From contig JAGBGU010000068.1 in NCBI GenBank assembly GCA_017935785.1, forward strand, positions 61,746-125,745: 64,000 nucleotides of DNA, read 5' to 3'. Numbering within the stretch: position 1 is the stretch's first letter; each line of letters starts with the position of its first letter. Below the pieces are notes generated by a model. The model did not search any database. It had not been told where the DNA came from and worked only from the letters and a program-made list of their open reading frames with translations. A program made the translations under genes and the position numbers. Below are positions 23,553 to 31,568 of the stretch, piece after piece. Source of the stretch: Bacteroidaceae bacterium. GTDB lineage: Bacteria; Bacteroidota; Bacteroidia; Bacteroidales; Bacteroidaceae.

Positions 23553-26500
23553 TCAATTTAATCCATCTAATAAAATAAAACCAGCCCAATAATAAGGATT
23601 TGCATATTCTTTAGAATATGATTTTATATATTTCTGAGCAGATATTAAAGATGAATATTTATCATATCCACTCATAAATTTTCTATAAAACTCCGACATA
23701 AATAAAGAGGTTGCAATGTCATCAATTTCCCAGAGTGCCATGATAATGCTATTAACACCTGCTTTCTTAAAACCTCGTTGTAATCCCCAAACGCCATCGT
23801 TTGTTATATCACCGAGACCAGATTCGCAAGCGGATAAAACTACCAAGTCTGTATGACTAAAATTGAGTTCTGATATTTCTTGTGATGTAAGTACCCCATC
23901 GTTTTCTTTAATATGCGTCATATCTTTAAATGATTGGTTAGCTCCGCTGAACATAAGACCACTTCGGAGCAGAGAAAGTTGGTGTTGACTTATATTTAGG
24001 TCCGCATTCCATTGCTTTACATCATCAATTGTATTATAAAAGCCATGAGTCGCTAAATGAATTAAGTTAGGTTTGGAATTTGATAAATTCTTAAAAGATT
24101 TTTCCGTTCCATTTACACCGGTGTATCCCATGACTCTAACACCTTCAAGTTGCAAAATACTTTCTAATATATTTTTGTATTCAAAACTTGTACCTTTCAA
24201 ATATTTTTTGGGTCCAATATTCCACAAAAAACTGAAATTGGAGGAAGATGAGTTATTAGTAGGTATTTCCTCTTCTTTATTATTGTAATCTAATCCGCCA
24301 TATATTACAGCTTCTGAGAGTTTTTCTGTTCTCTTATTTATGACCAACTCCCGTGTAGATGATAACCTAAAAATCTTATAATCCTCTCCGATTGAGACTC
24401 CATCTGGCTTGTTAATATGTTCTATACTTACAGAATATAATATCCCGTTTGGAGAAAAACAAATTGTATTTATATGATTAACTTGTGATATTATAGGAGT
24501 CCAAATTTTTGAGAAGATTTCATCATGCATTTGATTATCTGCATTATAAGTCAAAAGAGTAGATTCTCTACATAAAGGAATGACTTTAAAACCATCTTTT
24601 TGAGTACAAATTAATGCTACTAACAGTTGATTATCATCATCCTCTTTGATACAAGCAAACTCTATAGCCGCCATATTGGAGTTAAGATTATTTTTGACAT
24701 CTACAGAAGTTATCTTATATTGTTCCAACACTCGACTAAGAATATTTGAACGCTTCATCAATTCATCGTAACATGATGAAATTTCATCTTCAATAAAATG
24801 GATTGTTTCTACATTTTTATGATTATTTAAAGAAATACTTTCATTATAAACTTGACATAATTCATCCAATTTTGATGCGGCTTTAATCGTTATTGAATCT
24901 TTGCTATTCCCCGCTATTTTTTTAATAGACTGTTCAGTTGCAAGCAATAAACCTTTACTTATCAAAGTGGCATCATAGGCAATTTGAGCCATTCTATTTG
25001 ACTTAATCTCTAAAGCATATTTTACAATGTCATTACACAGTATTCTCTCATGCATTTCCCAAAACTTTATTCTTTTAATAGGTGGTAACATAAGAAAATC
25101 CTTCAAAATAGATGATCTCACATAATCTAAATATTCACATAGATATTCTTCCGTTTTTGTATAGTTACCCAATTGGAAGTTGTATTCAATCAATTTTTCT
25201 ATTGTATTTATGTAATTTTCATTGTTTCTGCCAATGATTTTAGCCAATGACATATTTGCATATTCTGCACAAATTATAGCTTTCTCGTAATCTTCTTCAG
25301 CTGCATATACACTTGATTCTATATTTTTTGTGATAGCAAATATCCGCTGATTAGACAGTGTGTCTAACTGACATATGTACAGAGACTTGTCAATGGACTG
25401 GCGAGCTAATTCAATGTTTTGATTTTCAATAGCATAATACGCTAAATTATTATAAGGAACGATTAATTCCTTAGAGTATTCACCAAATTTATTCAATGCT
25501 GTTTTTAAAGATTTTGTTGCATATAATAAAGTAGAATCTTTTAGTCCTAAATGGTTGTAACAGAATGCGACATTATTATAAGACACATCAAGTCTATCAT
25601 ATTCATTCTTTTTTGATAATTCCAAATCGATAGATAATGCTTCTTTTGATAAAGATAATGCGTTTATATAATCACCGATAGATGTGTAAGCCTCACATAA
25701 GCAGTTTAAAGTAGAAGAATAATCAACATTATTTTTCCCTGTAAGAGATTCGTATGAGATTAGTATTTGTTTATAAAGCTGGATTCTTTTTTTAGTGTCG
25801 TCGATTTCATCATATAAATAACTTAATAGGTTTAAAGAATTTAAATAATAACTATGTCGAATTCCAAATAAACTCTCTCTTATTCTAACACATTCCTCTT
25901 GCAAAGGAATTGCAAATTCAAAATCTCCTAAGTGAGCTGAATAAAAAGCAACTTGATGCAGAGCATAAGTATATTCTTCCATGTTACTATATGGTTTAAG
26001 CAATTCTACAGCATCTAAAGCATATTTACGAGCAATAGAAATACTGTCAGAATAAAAATGATACCAAGAATAATTTATCAAGGAAAGTGCATACTCAATG
26101 GGGTATTCTTTCTTGTCTATATTAAGTATTGAATTCTGTATAAGAGATTTTCCTTTTTTCTTATTAGTTTCCAAAAATAAATACCCTAATTCAGATTGCA
26201 TCACGAGATAATCAATTGTATCATTTCCATAATGTCTATTACAATAATCTAATGCTTCGGTATAATATTTCACAGCGAGTTCAGAACTACCATCATTAGA
26301 GTTTGAATAATATTCTGCTAATGCTTTTATACAGTGGTAATATTTAGTGGAATCTACAGATGTAGTATTGGTTAGTAACGCATAAACGTACTTTTCCAAT
26401 CTCAACGCATTATTTTCATCTCGATAATGCTCAAATAGATTAGAGGCCATAGCATGAAGCGAGTCAGCTATACTCATAAAATTTTTTTGTTCCTGAGAAT

Positions 26501-26555
26501 ACGAGATATTCACGGACATTATAAATACAAACAATATGGAAAATATTAATTTCAT
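23553..26555 (-). CDS. Exported TPR-CHAT protease
   Basis: A 1000-residue protein. A signal peptide is predicted (MKLIFSILFVFIMSVNISYS-Q). Residues about 25-480 are a long array of TPR helices (for example YTYALHQVAFYSAHLGDFEF, NVAFCYNHLGLKDSTLLYAT). Residues about 700-1000 are a CHAT domain: His837 in LIHLATHGF and Cys910 in VVLSACESGLG, then GLQRGFKKAGVNSIIMALW and the terminal YYWAGFILLDG. CHAT proteases (caspase clan CD) include the TPR-CHAT subunit of type III-E CRISPR. Here it is operonic with a caspase and ECF sigma factor. A relic of a second CHAT C-terminus lies at 27254-27298. Base composition is markedly more AT-rich than the caspase/sigma part. Confidence 0.9.
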   Translation of the reverse strand: MKLIFSILFVFIMSVNISYSQEQKNFMSIADSLHAMASNLFEHYRDENNALRLEKYVYALLTNTTSVDSTKYYHCIKALAEYYSNSNDGSSELAVKYYTEALDYCNRHYGNDTIDYLVMQSELGYLFLETNKKKGKSLIQNSILNIDKKEYPIEYALSLINYSWYHFYSDSISIARKYALDAVELLKPYSNMEEYTYALHQVAFYSAHLGDFEFAIPLQEECVRIRESLFGIRHSYYLNSLNLLSYLYDEIDDTKKRIQLYKQILISYESLTGKNNVDYSSTLNCLCEAYTSIGDYINALSLSKEALSIDLELSKKNEYDRLDVSYNNVAFCYNHLGLKDSTLLYATKSLKTALNKFGEYSKELIVPYNNLAYYAIENQNIELARQSIDKSLYICQLDTLSNQRIFAITKNIESSVYAAEEDYEKAIICAEYANMSLAKIIGRNNENYINTIEKLIEYNFQLGNYTKTEEYLCEYLDYVRSSILKDFLMLPPIKRIKFWEMHERILCNDIVKYALEIKSNRMAQIAYDATLISKGLLLATEQSIKKIAGNSKDSITIKAASKLDELCQVYNESISLNNHKNVETIHFIEDEISSCYDELMKRSNILSRVLEQYKITSVDVKNNLNSNMAAIEFACIKEDDDNQLLVALICTQKDGFKVIPLCRESTLLTYNADNQMHDEIFSKIWTPIISQVNHINTICFSPNGILYSVSIEHINKPDGVSIGEDYKIFRLSSTRELVINKRTEKLSEAVIYGGLDYNNKEEEIPTNNSSSSNFSFLWNIGPKKYLKGTSFEYKNILESILQLEGVRVMGYTGVNGTEKSFKNLSNSKPNLIHLATHGFYNTIDDVKQWNADLNISQHQLSLLRSGLMFSGANQSFKDMTHIKENDGVLTSQEISELNFSHTDLVVLSACESGLGDITNDGVWGLQRGFKKAGVNSIIMALWEIDDIATSLFMSEFYRKFMSGYDKYSSLISAQKYIKSYSKEYANPYYWAGFILLDGLN

Positions 26556-26573
26556 AATTTTTTTTAATGTTTA

Positions 26574-27248
26574 CTATTTAATATGTACAGGCCAAAATTC
26601 TTCAACTAACCTATAATTGTTCATTACTATGATTTTATTTCTATCAAAACTATCCTTAAACAATTGAGGCAATTTATCATAATCTTCATGTTTCTCTATA
26701 ATAAGAAAAGCAATATCTTCATATTCAAATTGCAAATCCTTACACATTCGCCATTCTCTCTCATGAGTATAATCAACTCTCTTATGCTTTCTTTTTGCAT
26801 AATCTGTATCAAAATCAGGAGAATATGGCGTAAGTAATTTTAGTAAATTCTCTTTTGTCTTATTGTCTTGAATATTTCTTATAATAGCTTGCAACAAATT
26901 AAATCGCATATAAAAGACAGGAGAACCGCCTTCCCGGTAAATAAATTCCTTGGTAAACCCAATGCCGTATGATGAGTATTGTTTGGTATGAACCAATAGA
27001 CTACTCCATGGACACTCTGTAAAACAAATTCCTTGTGTTTTAGTCCATGGCATTGAACTAGTCTTTAATGTTTTCATTTCCAATATGGAATATAATTTCT
27101 CAAAGGCAGACATAGTTCTGAAATCTAAAAGTTCTAAGGTTTGTTCGCCATTACAAAAATCTCCATCCTTAGTAAAATGACTTAGATATTCAGAGAAATC
27201 AGGCCGGTTTCTCCGATTTAAATACTTATGGGTATTTATCTTATCCAT
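26574..27248 (-). CDS. AbiGi/DUF2971-like protein
   Basis: I use the ATG at 27248; a TTG at 27257 is also possible. The 224-residue product has the layout of AbiGi/DUF2971 proteins: LSHFTKDGDF, an L--IL segment, GICFTECPWSSL, then SYGIGFTKEFIYREGGSPVF and a later YTHEREWRM, which is highly characteristic of the group. Members occur in abortive-infection and other defence loci, and the biochemical role is unclear. It is the first gene of the six-gene minus-strand operon and lies 18 bp upstream of the CHAT gene. The family call is from memory of motifs and moderately certain. Confidence 0.6.
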   Translation of the reverse strand: MDKINTHKYLNRRNRPDFSEYLSHFTKDGDFCNGEQTLELLDFRTMSAFEKLYSILEMKTLKTSSMPWTKTQGICFTECPWSSLLVHTKQYSSYGIGFTKEFIYREGGSPVFYMRFNLLQAIIRNIQDNKTKENLLKLLTPYSPDFDTDYAKRKHKRVDYTHEREWRMCKDLQFEYEDIAFLIIEKHEDYDKLPQLFKDSFDRNKIIVMNNYRLVEEFWPVHIK

Positions 27249-27253
27249 TGTAA

Positions 27254-27298
27254 TCAATTTAATCCATCTAATAATACAAATCCTGCCGTTGAAGGGTA
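27254..27298 (-). pseudogene. Relic of a second CHAT-protein C-terminus
   Basis: The minus strand reads PSTAGFVLLDGLN and then stops, matching the YYWAGFILLDGLN end of the intact CHAT protein. The last 20 bp (27254-27273) are identical to 23553-23572. A stop codon lies a few codons upstream, so only about 14 codons survive. It sits just upstream of the AbiGi-like gene. Confidence 0.65.
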
Positions 27299-27817
27299 TT
27301 AATAATATGCAAAAATAGAAAGAAATTTTCTATTACTTTATTTTTTATAATGAATTTATCATTCTTTTTCAATATCTGCTACAATTGTATGTTGTAAGCC
27401 TTTTATCGTTTAAAGAAAAAAGATGTGATTCAACATACAAGCGATGAAGTATAGAGAAAACATATCCCAGTGCTTTATAAAATAAATAATAAAAAATTAT
27501 TATACTCAAAACTCTCCAAAATGATATTCATATATCAAATTATAGAGTCGGGTATGAATTAATGACTCAAAATCAACTTAAATATACATTATAAATGCTA
27601 CTATTATGATGTTTTTAATAATTGGAGAAAATAGAGGATAATCATATTAAAAATCTGCAAAGAGCATTTACCTTTCAAACATTACCGGTATTAAATTGTG
27701 TGAGAGGCAAGGAAATCAAGAAAAAGCCTCGCTCATAAAAAATTTATTTACCTATTGCAGGTATCTTGGTATTAAAAAACAGAGAACATTAATAATAATT
27801 TTAAACACAAAAACAAA
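27299..27817. other. AT-rich intergenic region
   Basis: About 520 bp with no convincing gene, separating the minus-strand CHAT/caspase operon from the plus-strand genes. It should contain both promoters. A TATTTTTG on the minus strand (27310-27317) is a possible -7 element for the operon, without a convincing -33. A short inverted repeat TACCTATTGCAGGTA lies near 27750. Confidence 0.4.
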
Positions 27818-28207
27818 ATGATCATGAAGAATTTATTTTTAACTTTCATCGCCATCATGGCAATCGCAATCAATGCTTCGGCAAAGTCTTGGGAACCTGT
27901 TATTACAAACGTCAGCAGTAGTGTCGTTTATCAGAATGGTTACACCCGCAGTAATGGAACTTATGTACAAGGGCATTATAAGACACGTTCCAACAACACC
28001 AACCTGGATAACTTCTCCACTATTGGAAACTATAATCCATTTACTGGTTCTATCGGCTCCATTGCTAAAGATTACAGTGCAGGGGCATACAATTACGGAG
28101 CAGGAAGAACCATCCATGTCGGTTCAAGAGGAGGACAATATTACATCAACAGCAATGGAAACAAAACATACGTCCCCAAGCGTTCAATAAATAGCTTTTT
28201 ATGGTAA
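27818..28207 (+). CDS. Small exported protein with GHY/NPFTG and basic-adaptor-like motifs
   Basis: A 129-residue protein with a signal peptide (start ATG at 27818 or 27824, cleavage after INASA). The middle has YVQGHYKTRSNNTNLDNFST and GNYNPFTGSIG, a motif set found in many small bacterial and phage proteins. The C-terminus IHVGSRGGQYYINSNGNKTY resembles the PBCV-specific basic adaptor domain. The combination suggests a secreted small protein made of two short modules; function unknown. A strong terminator follows at 28218-28249, so it is probably transcribed alone. Confidence 0.75.
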   Translation: MIMKNLFLTFIAIMAIAINASAKSWEPVITNVSSSVVYQNGYTRSNGTYVQGHYKTRSNNTNLDNFSTIGNYNPFTGSIGSIAKDYSAGAYNYGAGRTIHVGSRGGQYYINSNGNKTYVPKRSINSFLW

Positions 28208-28217
28208 AGTATTGAGT

Positions 28218-28249
28218 ATGATACTGGTGTTGCGTTGCACCAGTATCAT
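28218..28249 (+). terminator. Intrinsic terminator
   Basis: ATGATACTGGTG and CACCAGTATCAT form a perfect 12-bp stem with an 8-base loop, followed by a T-rich TTAGTTTTC, 10 bp after the stop of the small exported protein gene. Confidence 0.85.
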
Positions 28250-28298
28250 TTAGTTTTCAATCGTTTTATAATAAATTATCTAAAATAGTAAACAGCAG

Positions 28299-29753
28299 AT
28301 GAAAAAGAGCATTGTTATTTTAGGCTGCATAACCACATTGATGGCTTGCACGCCAACAAAGCAATCCACTATAGATGAGACTTTACAGACAAAGGTGGAT
28401 TCCGTGTTACAAAACAAGATGGGCGAAATCAATGCCGTTTCCGGGCAAGCTATAGTAATGGAAGTGCAGACAGGTGAGATTAAGGCTATGGTGGGTAATG
28501 GCATTAGCCAGGAATCCGGGCTAACCCGTACAGCATCTTTATTGGCAGCTTTAGAAACAGGCAGAGTGAAATTGTCTGATACGGTGGATGTTGGAGAGGG
28601 TGTTTACATGGTTTATGGCAAGCCTTTATCTGACCACAATTGGCGCATGGGCGGATTTGGCAAGATAACCACTTTGGAAGGCTTGATGCTTAATTCTTAC
28701 ATTGCACTCTACAAGAACATTGAAAGAGCATTTGAAGAAGAGAAGGTCTACTTTGACATGCTTAACAAAATGTGTTACGGTCAACCCGAAAGCATTGAAG
28801 GGCTGGACAGTTTGAAAGCGTCTTACTTTGAAAGCCCAGAGGACAGTAGTGCATTAGCATGGTCTTGTATTGGACATAATCAGCGTATTTCACCGATTCA
28901 AATGCTTACTTTCTATAATGCCATTGCCAACGGCGGTAAGATGGTGAAGCCTATGCTTTACAAAGGCGAAACGGAGGTTATCAATCCACAAATAGCAAGT
29001 AAAGCTAGCATTGACAGCCTACAAATGGCATTGGTTAATGTGGTAACGGAAGGTCTGGGCAAACCGGCACAATCCGGGACAGTACAAGTAGCAGGATTTG
29101 GCGGCGGTTTTCCAATCTCTACAGAAGAAGACAATTCAGAGGGCAGAATTAACACTGTATTTTCAGTGGGATTCTGTGGTTACTTCCCAGCTGACAACCC
29201 GAAGTACTCTATTATCGTGAGTATGAATAAAAAGGGATATCCAGCAAACAGCTATTTAATGGCTGGCAGTGTTTTTAAGGAAATTGTGGATTATATGGTT
29301 GATTCGGGAGAAACTAATGAAACAAATGATACAACATCATTAACAGATAGTATTCCTAATAAATCCTTAAATGACATTCGATTTGCAGGATGGACAGAGA
29401 AAGATTGGTTGGACAATGAGTATATTCAGACACTAAGAAATCATATTGATGCTTGTCTTCAAGGCAAGATATCGGATCCGCAGTTTGAGAAATATAAGGA
29501 TGAATTATCAGGAAAGTTTATGATTGGTAGTATAGAACCTTATATTATGGGTGGAGTATTCATACAATTTTGTTTTATTGATAGACCCAATAAAATATTC
29601 TCAACTTGGGTGTATAGCAAAGTAAACGAAGAGACAGAAACCGTCTACGATTATGAATGTAATGGACTTGAAATGGAAGAATATGAATCGGATTTGACCA
29701 AAGAAGATATGATAAGAATATCTGAAGAACATCCTGAACAGAAACTTTGGTAA
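28299..29753 (+). CDS. PBP-transpeptidase-like lipoprotein with degenerate active site
   Basis: A 484-residue lipoprotein (MKKSIVILGCITTLMAC, Cys17). Residues about 45-335 align with class B penicillin-binding transpeptidases: GQAIVMEVQTGEIKAMVGN, LLAALETGRVKLSDTVDVG, GKITTLEGLML, SPIQMLTFYNAIANGG and VGFCGYFPADNPKYSI. The catalytic SxxK is replaced (SGLTRTAS), the SxN position reads NSY, and KTGT reads QSGT, so it should not acylate penicillin or peptidoglycan. A ~130-residue C-terminal extension after DSGETNETND has no recognised family. It may be a scaffold or receptor; role unknown. Confidence 0.8.
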   Translation: MKKSIVILGCITTLMACTPTKQSTIDETLQTKVDSVLQNKMGEINAVSGQAIVMEVQTGEIKAMVGNGISQESGLTRTASLLAALETGRVKLSDTVDVGEGVYMVYGKPLSDHNWRMGGFGKITTLEGLMLNSYIALYKNIERAFEEEKVYFDMLNKMCYGQPESIEGLDSLKASYFESPEDSSALAWSCIGHNQRISPIQMLTFYNAIANGGKMVKPMLYKGETEVINPQIASKASIDSLQMALVNVVTEGLGKPAQSGTVQVAGFGGGFPISTEEDNSEGRINTVFSVGFCGYFPADNPKYSIIVSMNKKGYPANSYLMAGSVFKEIVDYMVDSGETNETNDTTSLTDSIPNKSLNDIRFAGWTEKDWLDNEYIQTLRNHIDACLQGKISDPQFEKYKDELSGKFMIGSIEPYIMGGVFIQFCFIDRPNKIFSTWVYSKVNEETETVYDYECNGLEMEEYESDLTKEDMIRISEEHPEQKLW

Positions 29754-29840
29754 TGGCAATAAGGGGAATTATACTTATAAAAATACGTCACCCTCAAAAA
29801 AACATCACATCATCATACTTCACATCTGAAAATATATAGC

Positions 29841-29848
29841 TATATTTG
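29841..29848 (+). promoter_or_regulatory. Possible -7 element for the DUF3791/DUF3990 cassette
   Basis: TATATTTG matches TAnnTTTG, 71 bp before the chosen ATG at 29919. No convincing -33 TTTG is visible at the right distance. Confidence 0.4.
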
Positions 29849-29918
29849 CAGGTGGAAGTCTGTTGGCAACGGCCAATACCTGATTTTCTTGTACGATTTC
29901 ATAGCCAATAATGCAAAG

Positions 29919-30158
29919 ATGGAAGAACGAAGAAGCATATCGAAAGAACAAATAATAATGGCCTACGTGGCAACATGTATTGAGACAACAGCCAGATACC
30001 TGAAAACCGACTACAAGAATGTTTTCGAAAGGATGGAGCGTGTTGGCATGATTGACAAATACATTTTGCCCAATTACGAACCATTGCATAGCGAAAGCCG
30101 GGATGTGCTTGCCGAACGATTGGTTGAATGTTTAACAAACTGGGAGGAGCAGGTATGA
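29919..30158 (+). CDS. DUF3791-family small protein
   Basis: I prefer the ATG at 29919 over an in-frame TTG ten codons upstream. The 79-residue product has a helical core and the family hallmark DKYILPNYEPLHSESRDVLA near the C-terminus. DUF3791 proteins are typically found as small partners next to DUF3990 proteins. It overlaps the DUF3990 gene as ATGA, so the two are translationally coupled. A role as antitoxin or cofactor is plausible but unproven. Confidence 0.75.
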   Translation: MEERRSISKEQIIMAYVATCIETTARYLKTDYKNVFERMERVGMIDKYILPNYEPLHSESRDVLAERLVECLTNWEEQV

Positions 30159-30649
30159 ATAAAAAAATGGTTGTTTACCATGGTGGTACTGAAAAGATAG
30201 AAAAACCAATATGCAAAATCGGACGTATGAACCTTGATTTTGGACAAGGCTTTTATCTAACCAATATTAAAGAGCAAGCAGTAGCGTGGGCTAATAACAT
30301 AAGCCGAAACAGAAGATTGCCAGCCGTATTAAACCGATATATCTTGGATCGTGCTGCCATCATTTCCAACGCCAAATGCAAGATTTTCCACACCTACGAC
30401 GAAGAATGGTTGGAATTTATTGTTGCCAACAGGACAGGGATGTACACAGCTAACGAATATGATTATGTTGAGGGTGGCGTGGCTAATGACAGAGTTGTTG
30501 ATACCATCCATCTTTATATTGCAGGACTGATGGATTTGAAATCTACACTAAAAGAACTTTCCAAGCATCAACCCAATAACCAAATGTGCTTACTCAATCA
30601 AAGTATTACAGACAAATATCTCGTATATGACGGAACAGAAGAATTATGA
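30155..30649 (+). CDS. DUF3990 protein, ADP-ribosyltransferase-like fold
   Basis: The ATG at 30155 follows a good ribosome site (GGGAGGAG) and overlaps the upstream stop. The 164-residue protein starts with VVYHGGTEKIEKP and has MNLDFGQGFYLTNIKEQAVA, the pair of motifs that defines DUF3990 and resembles the NAD-binding core (YHG...G-YLT) of ADP-ribosyltransferase toxins. The C-terminal EYDYVEGGVANDR includes an acidic pair that could be catalytic. A toxin with the flanking small proteins as antitoxins is the simplest reading, but no activity has been shown for this gene. Confidence 0.8.
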   Translation: MNKKMVVYHGGTEKIEKPICKIGRMNLDFGQGFYLTNIKEQAVAWANNISRNRRLPAVLNRYILDRAAIISNAKCKIFHTYDEEWLEFIVANRTGMYTANEYDYVEGGVANDRVVDTIHLYIAGLMDLKSTLKELSKHQPNNQMCLLNQSITDKYLVYDGTEEL

Positions 30650-30878
30650 TAATCCGACAAAATCTCCTGTGATTCAAGAAATCATCATGAGTAACCGCAT
30701 TGGAGCGATAGCTGTATCACTGGCAGAACGACTCTCAATAAATACGGTCACTGCCCTAAAAATGTTTTATCGCAGCGACACTTGCGCCCGTCTACACGAC
30801 AAATCCACCGGTCTGTATCTGTACGGAGATTTGTATGTCTCGGACGAATTCATACTTGAAATGCAAAATAGGCAGTGA
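30627..30878 (+). CDS. Small third gene of the DUF3791/DUF3990 cassette
   Basis: An 83-residue protein (or 63 residues from an internal ATG at 30687). The conserved part is AVSLAERLSINTVTALKMFY followed by CARLHDKSTGLYLYGDLYV. It overlaps the DUF3990 gene by 23 bp. Proteins of this appearance often accompany DUF3990 genes, giving a three-gene small-large-small order. Function unknown. Confidence 0.65.
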   Translation: MTEQKNYDNPTKSPVIQEIIMSNRIGAIAVSLAERLSINTVTALKMFYRSDTCARLHDKSTGLYLYGDLYVSDEFILEMQNRQ

Positions 30879-30934
30879 TGTTGCAAGAAAAATAAATTTA
30901 TTCACCCTTCCTTTTACGACAACCAAATGGAAAG

Positions 30935-31561
30935 ATGAAATGGCTAAATGATTTCTTCAAGAAAAAGGCTGACCCAAAAGCGGAACCCAGGGAACGGAAA
31001 GGCCATTCTTTGGAAAGTTTTGTCGATGTACAGGAACGTGTGTACGGAAGGGCTTTAGCTGGGGTGGCGTTTTCTGAACAACAAATTCCAAGATTGCCGG
31101 AATCGGACATTCTAGAAGTGAGGGACTTTGCCTTAAATGGTTGGATGCTTGGCGAAACCCATGGTCTGCCGCATTGGCAAAGGGTGGAGCGGAACGGCAT
31201 CCTGCTAAGTACTGTGGATGGACGGATACGAGAAGAAATCAATATTAAGGTGGTCCGCTTTTTTGCCTATTTGCATGACAAATGCCGCATTGACAATTGG
31301 AAGGACATTGAGCATGGCGTAAGGGCTGCCGATATGTTGCTCACCATTAAGGACACGATTCTGAAGGGTTTTACGGATGAGGAGTTTTCATTGCTGGAAA
31401 GAGCCTGCCGATTCCATACGACGGCACGTCGGACCGGAAACCCAACCATTGACGTTTGTTTTGATGCCGACAGACTGGACCTGGGCAGGGTCGGTATAGT
31501 CCCCAACCCCAAACTGATGGCCACCGAACAGGGAGCTTACTATGCCGCCAAGATTCATTAA
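30935..31561 (+). CDS. HD-domain-like hydrolase
   Basis: A 208-residue soluble protein. Metal-binding residues of an HD phosphohydrolase are visible: HWQRVERNG, then FFAYLHDKC (the HD pair), HGVRAADML, CRFHTTARRTG and CFDADRLDLGRVG with a final Asp. HD proteins hydrolyse nucleotides or cyclic nucleotides; the substrate is not predictable. It lies 57 bp after the DUF3990 cassette in the same direction, and converges with the AAA ATPase gene just 8 bp away. Confidence 0.75.
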   Translation: MKWLNDFFKKKADPKAEPRERKGHSLESFVDVQERVYGRALAGVAFSEQQIPRLPESDILEVRDFALNGWMLGETHGLPHWQRVERNGILLSTVDGRIREEINIKVVRFFAYLHDKCRIDNWKDIEHGVRAADMLLTIKDTILKGFTDEEFSLLERACRFHTTARRTGNPTIDVCFDADRLDLGRVGIVPNPKLMATEQGAYYAAKIH

Positions 31562-31568
31562 GGTGGTT

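Noticed and set aside
20419..27257. Calling the locus a type III-E (Craspase) CRISPR system
   Set aside because: The CHAT-TPR/sigma pairing is similar, but there is no gRAMP/Cas7-11, Csx30, Csx31 or repeat array. Only an analogy can be drawn.
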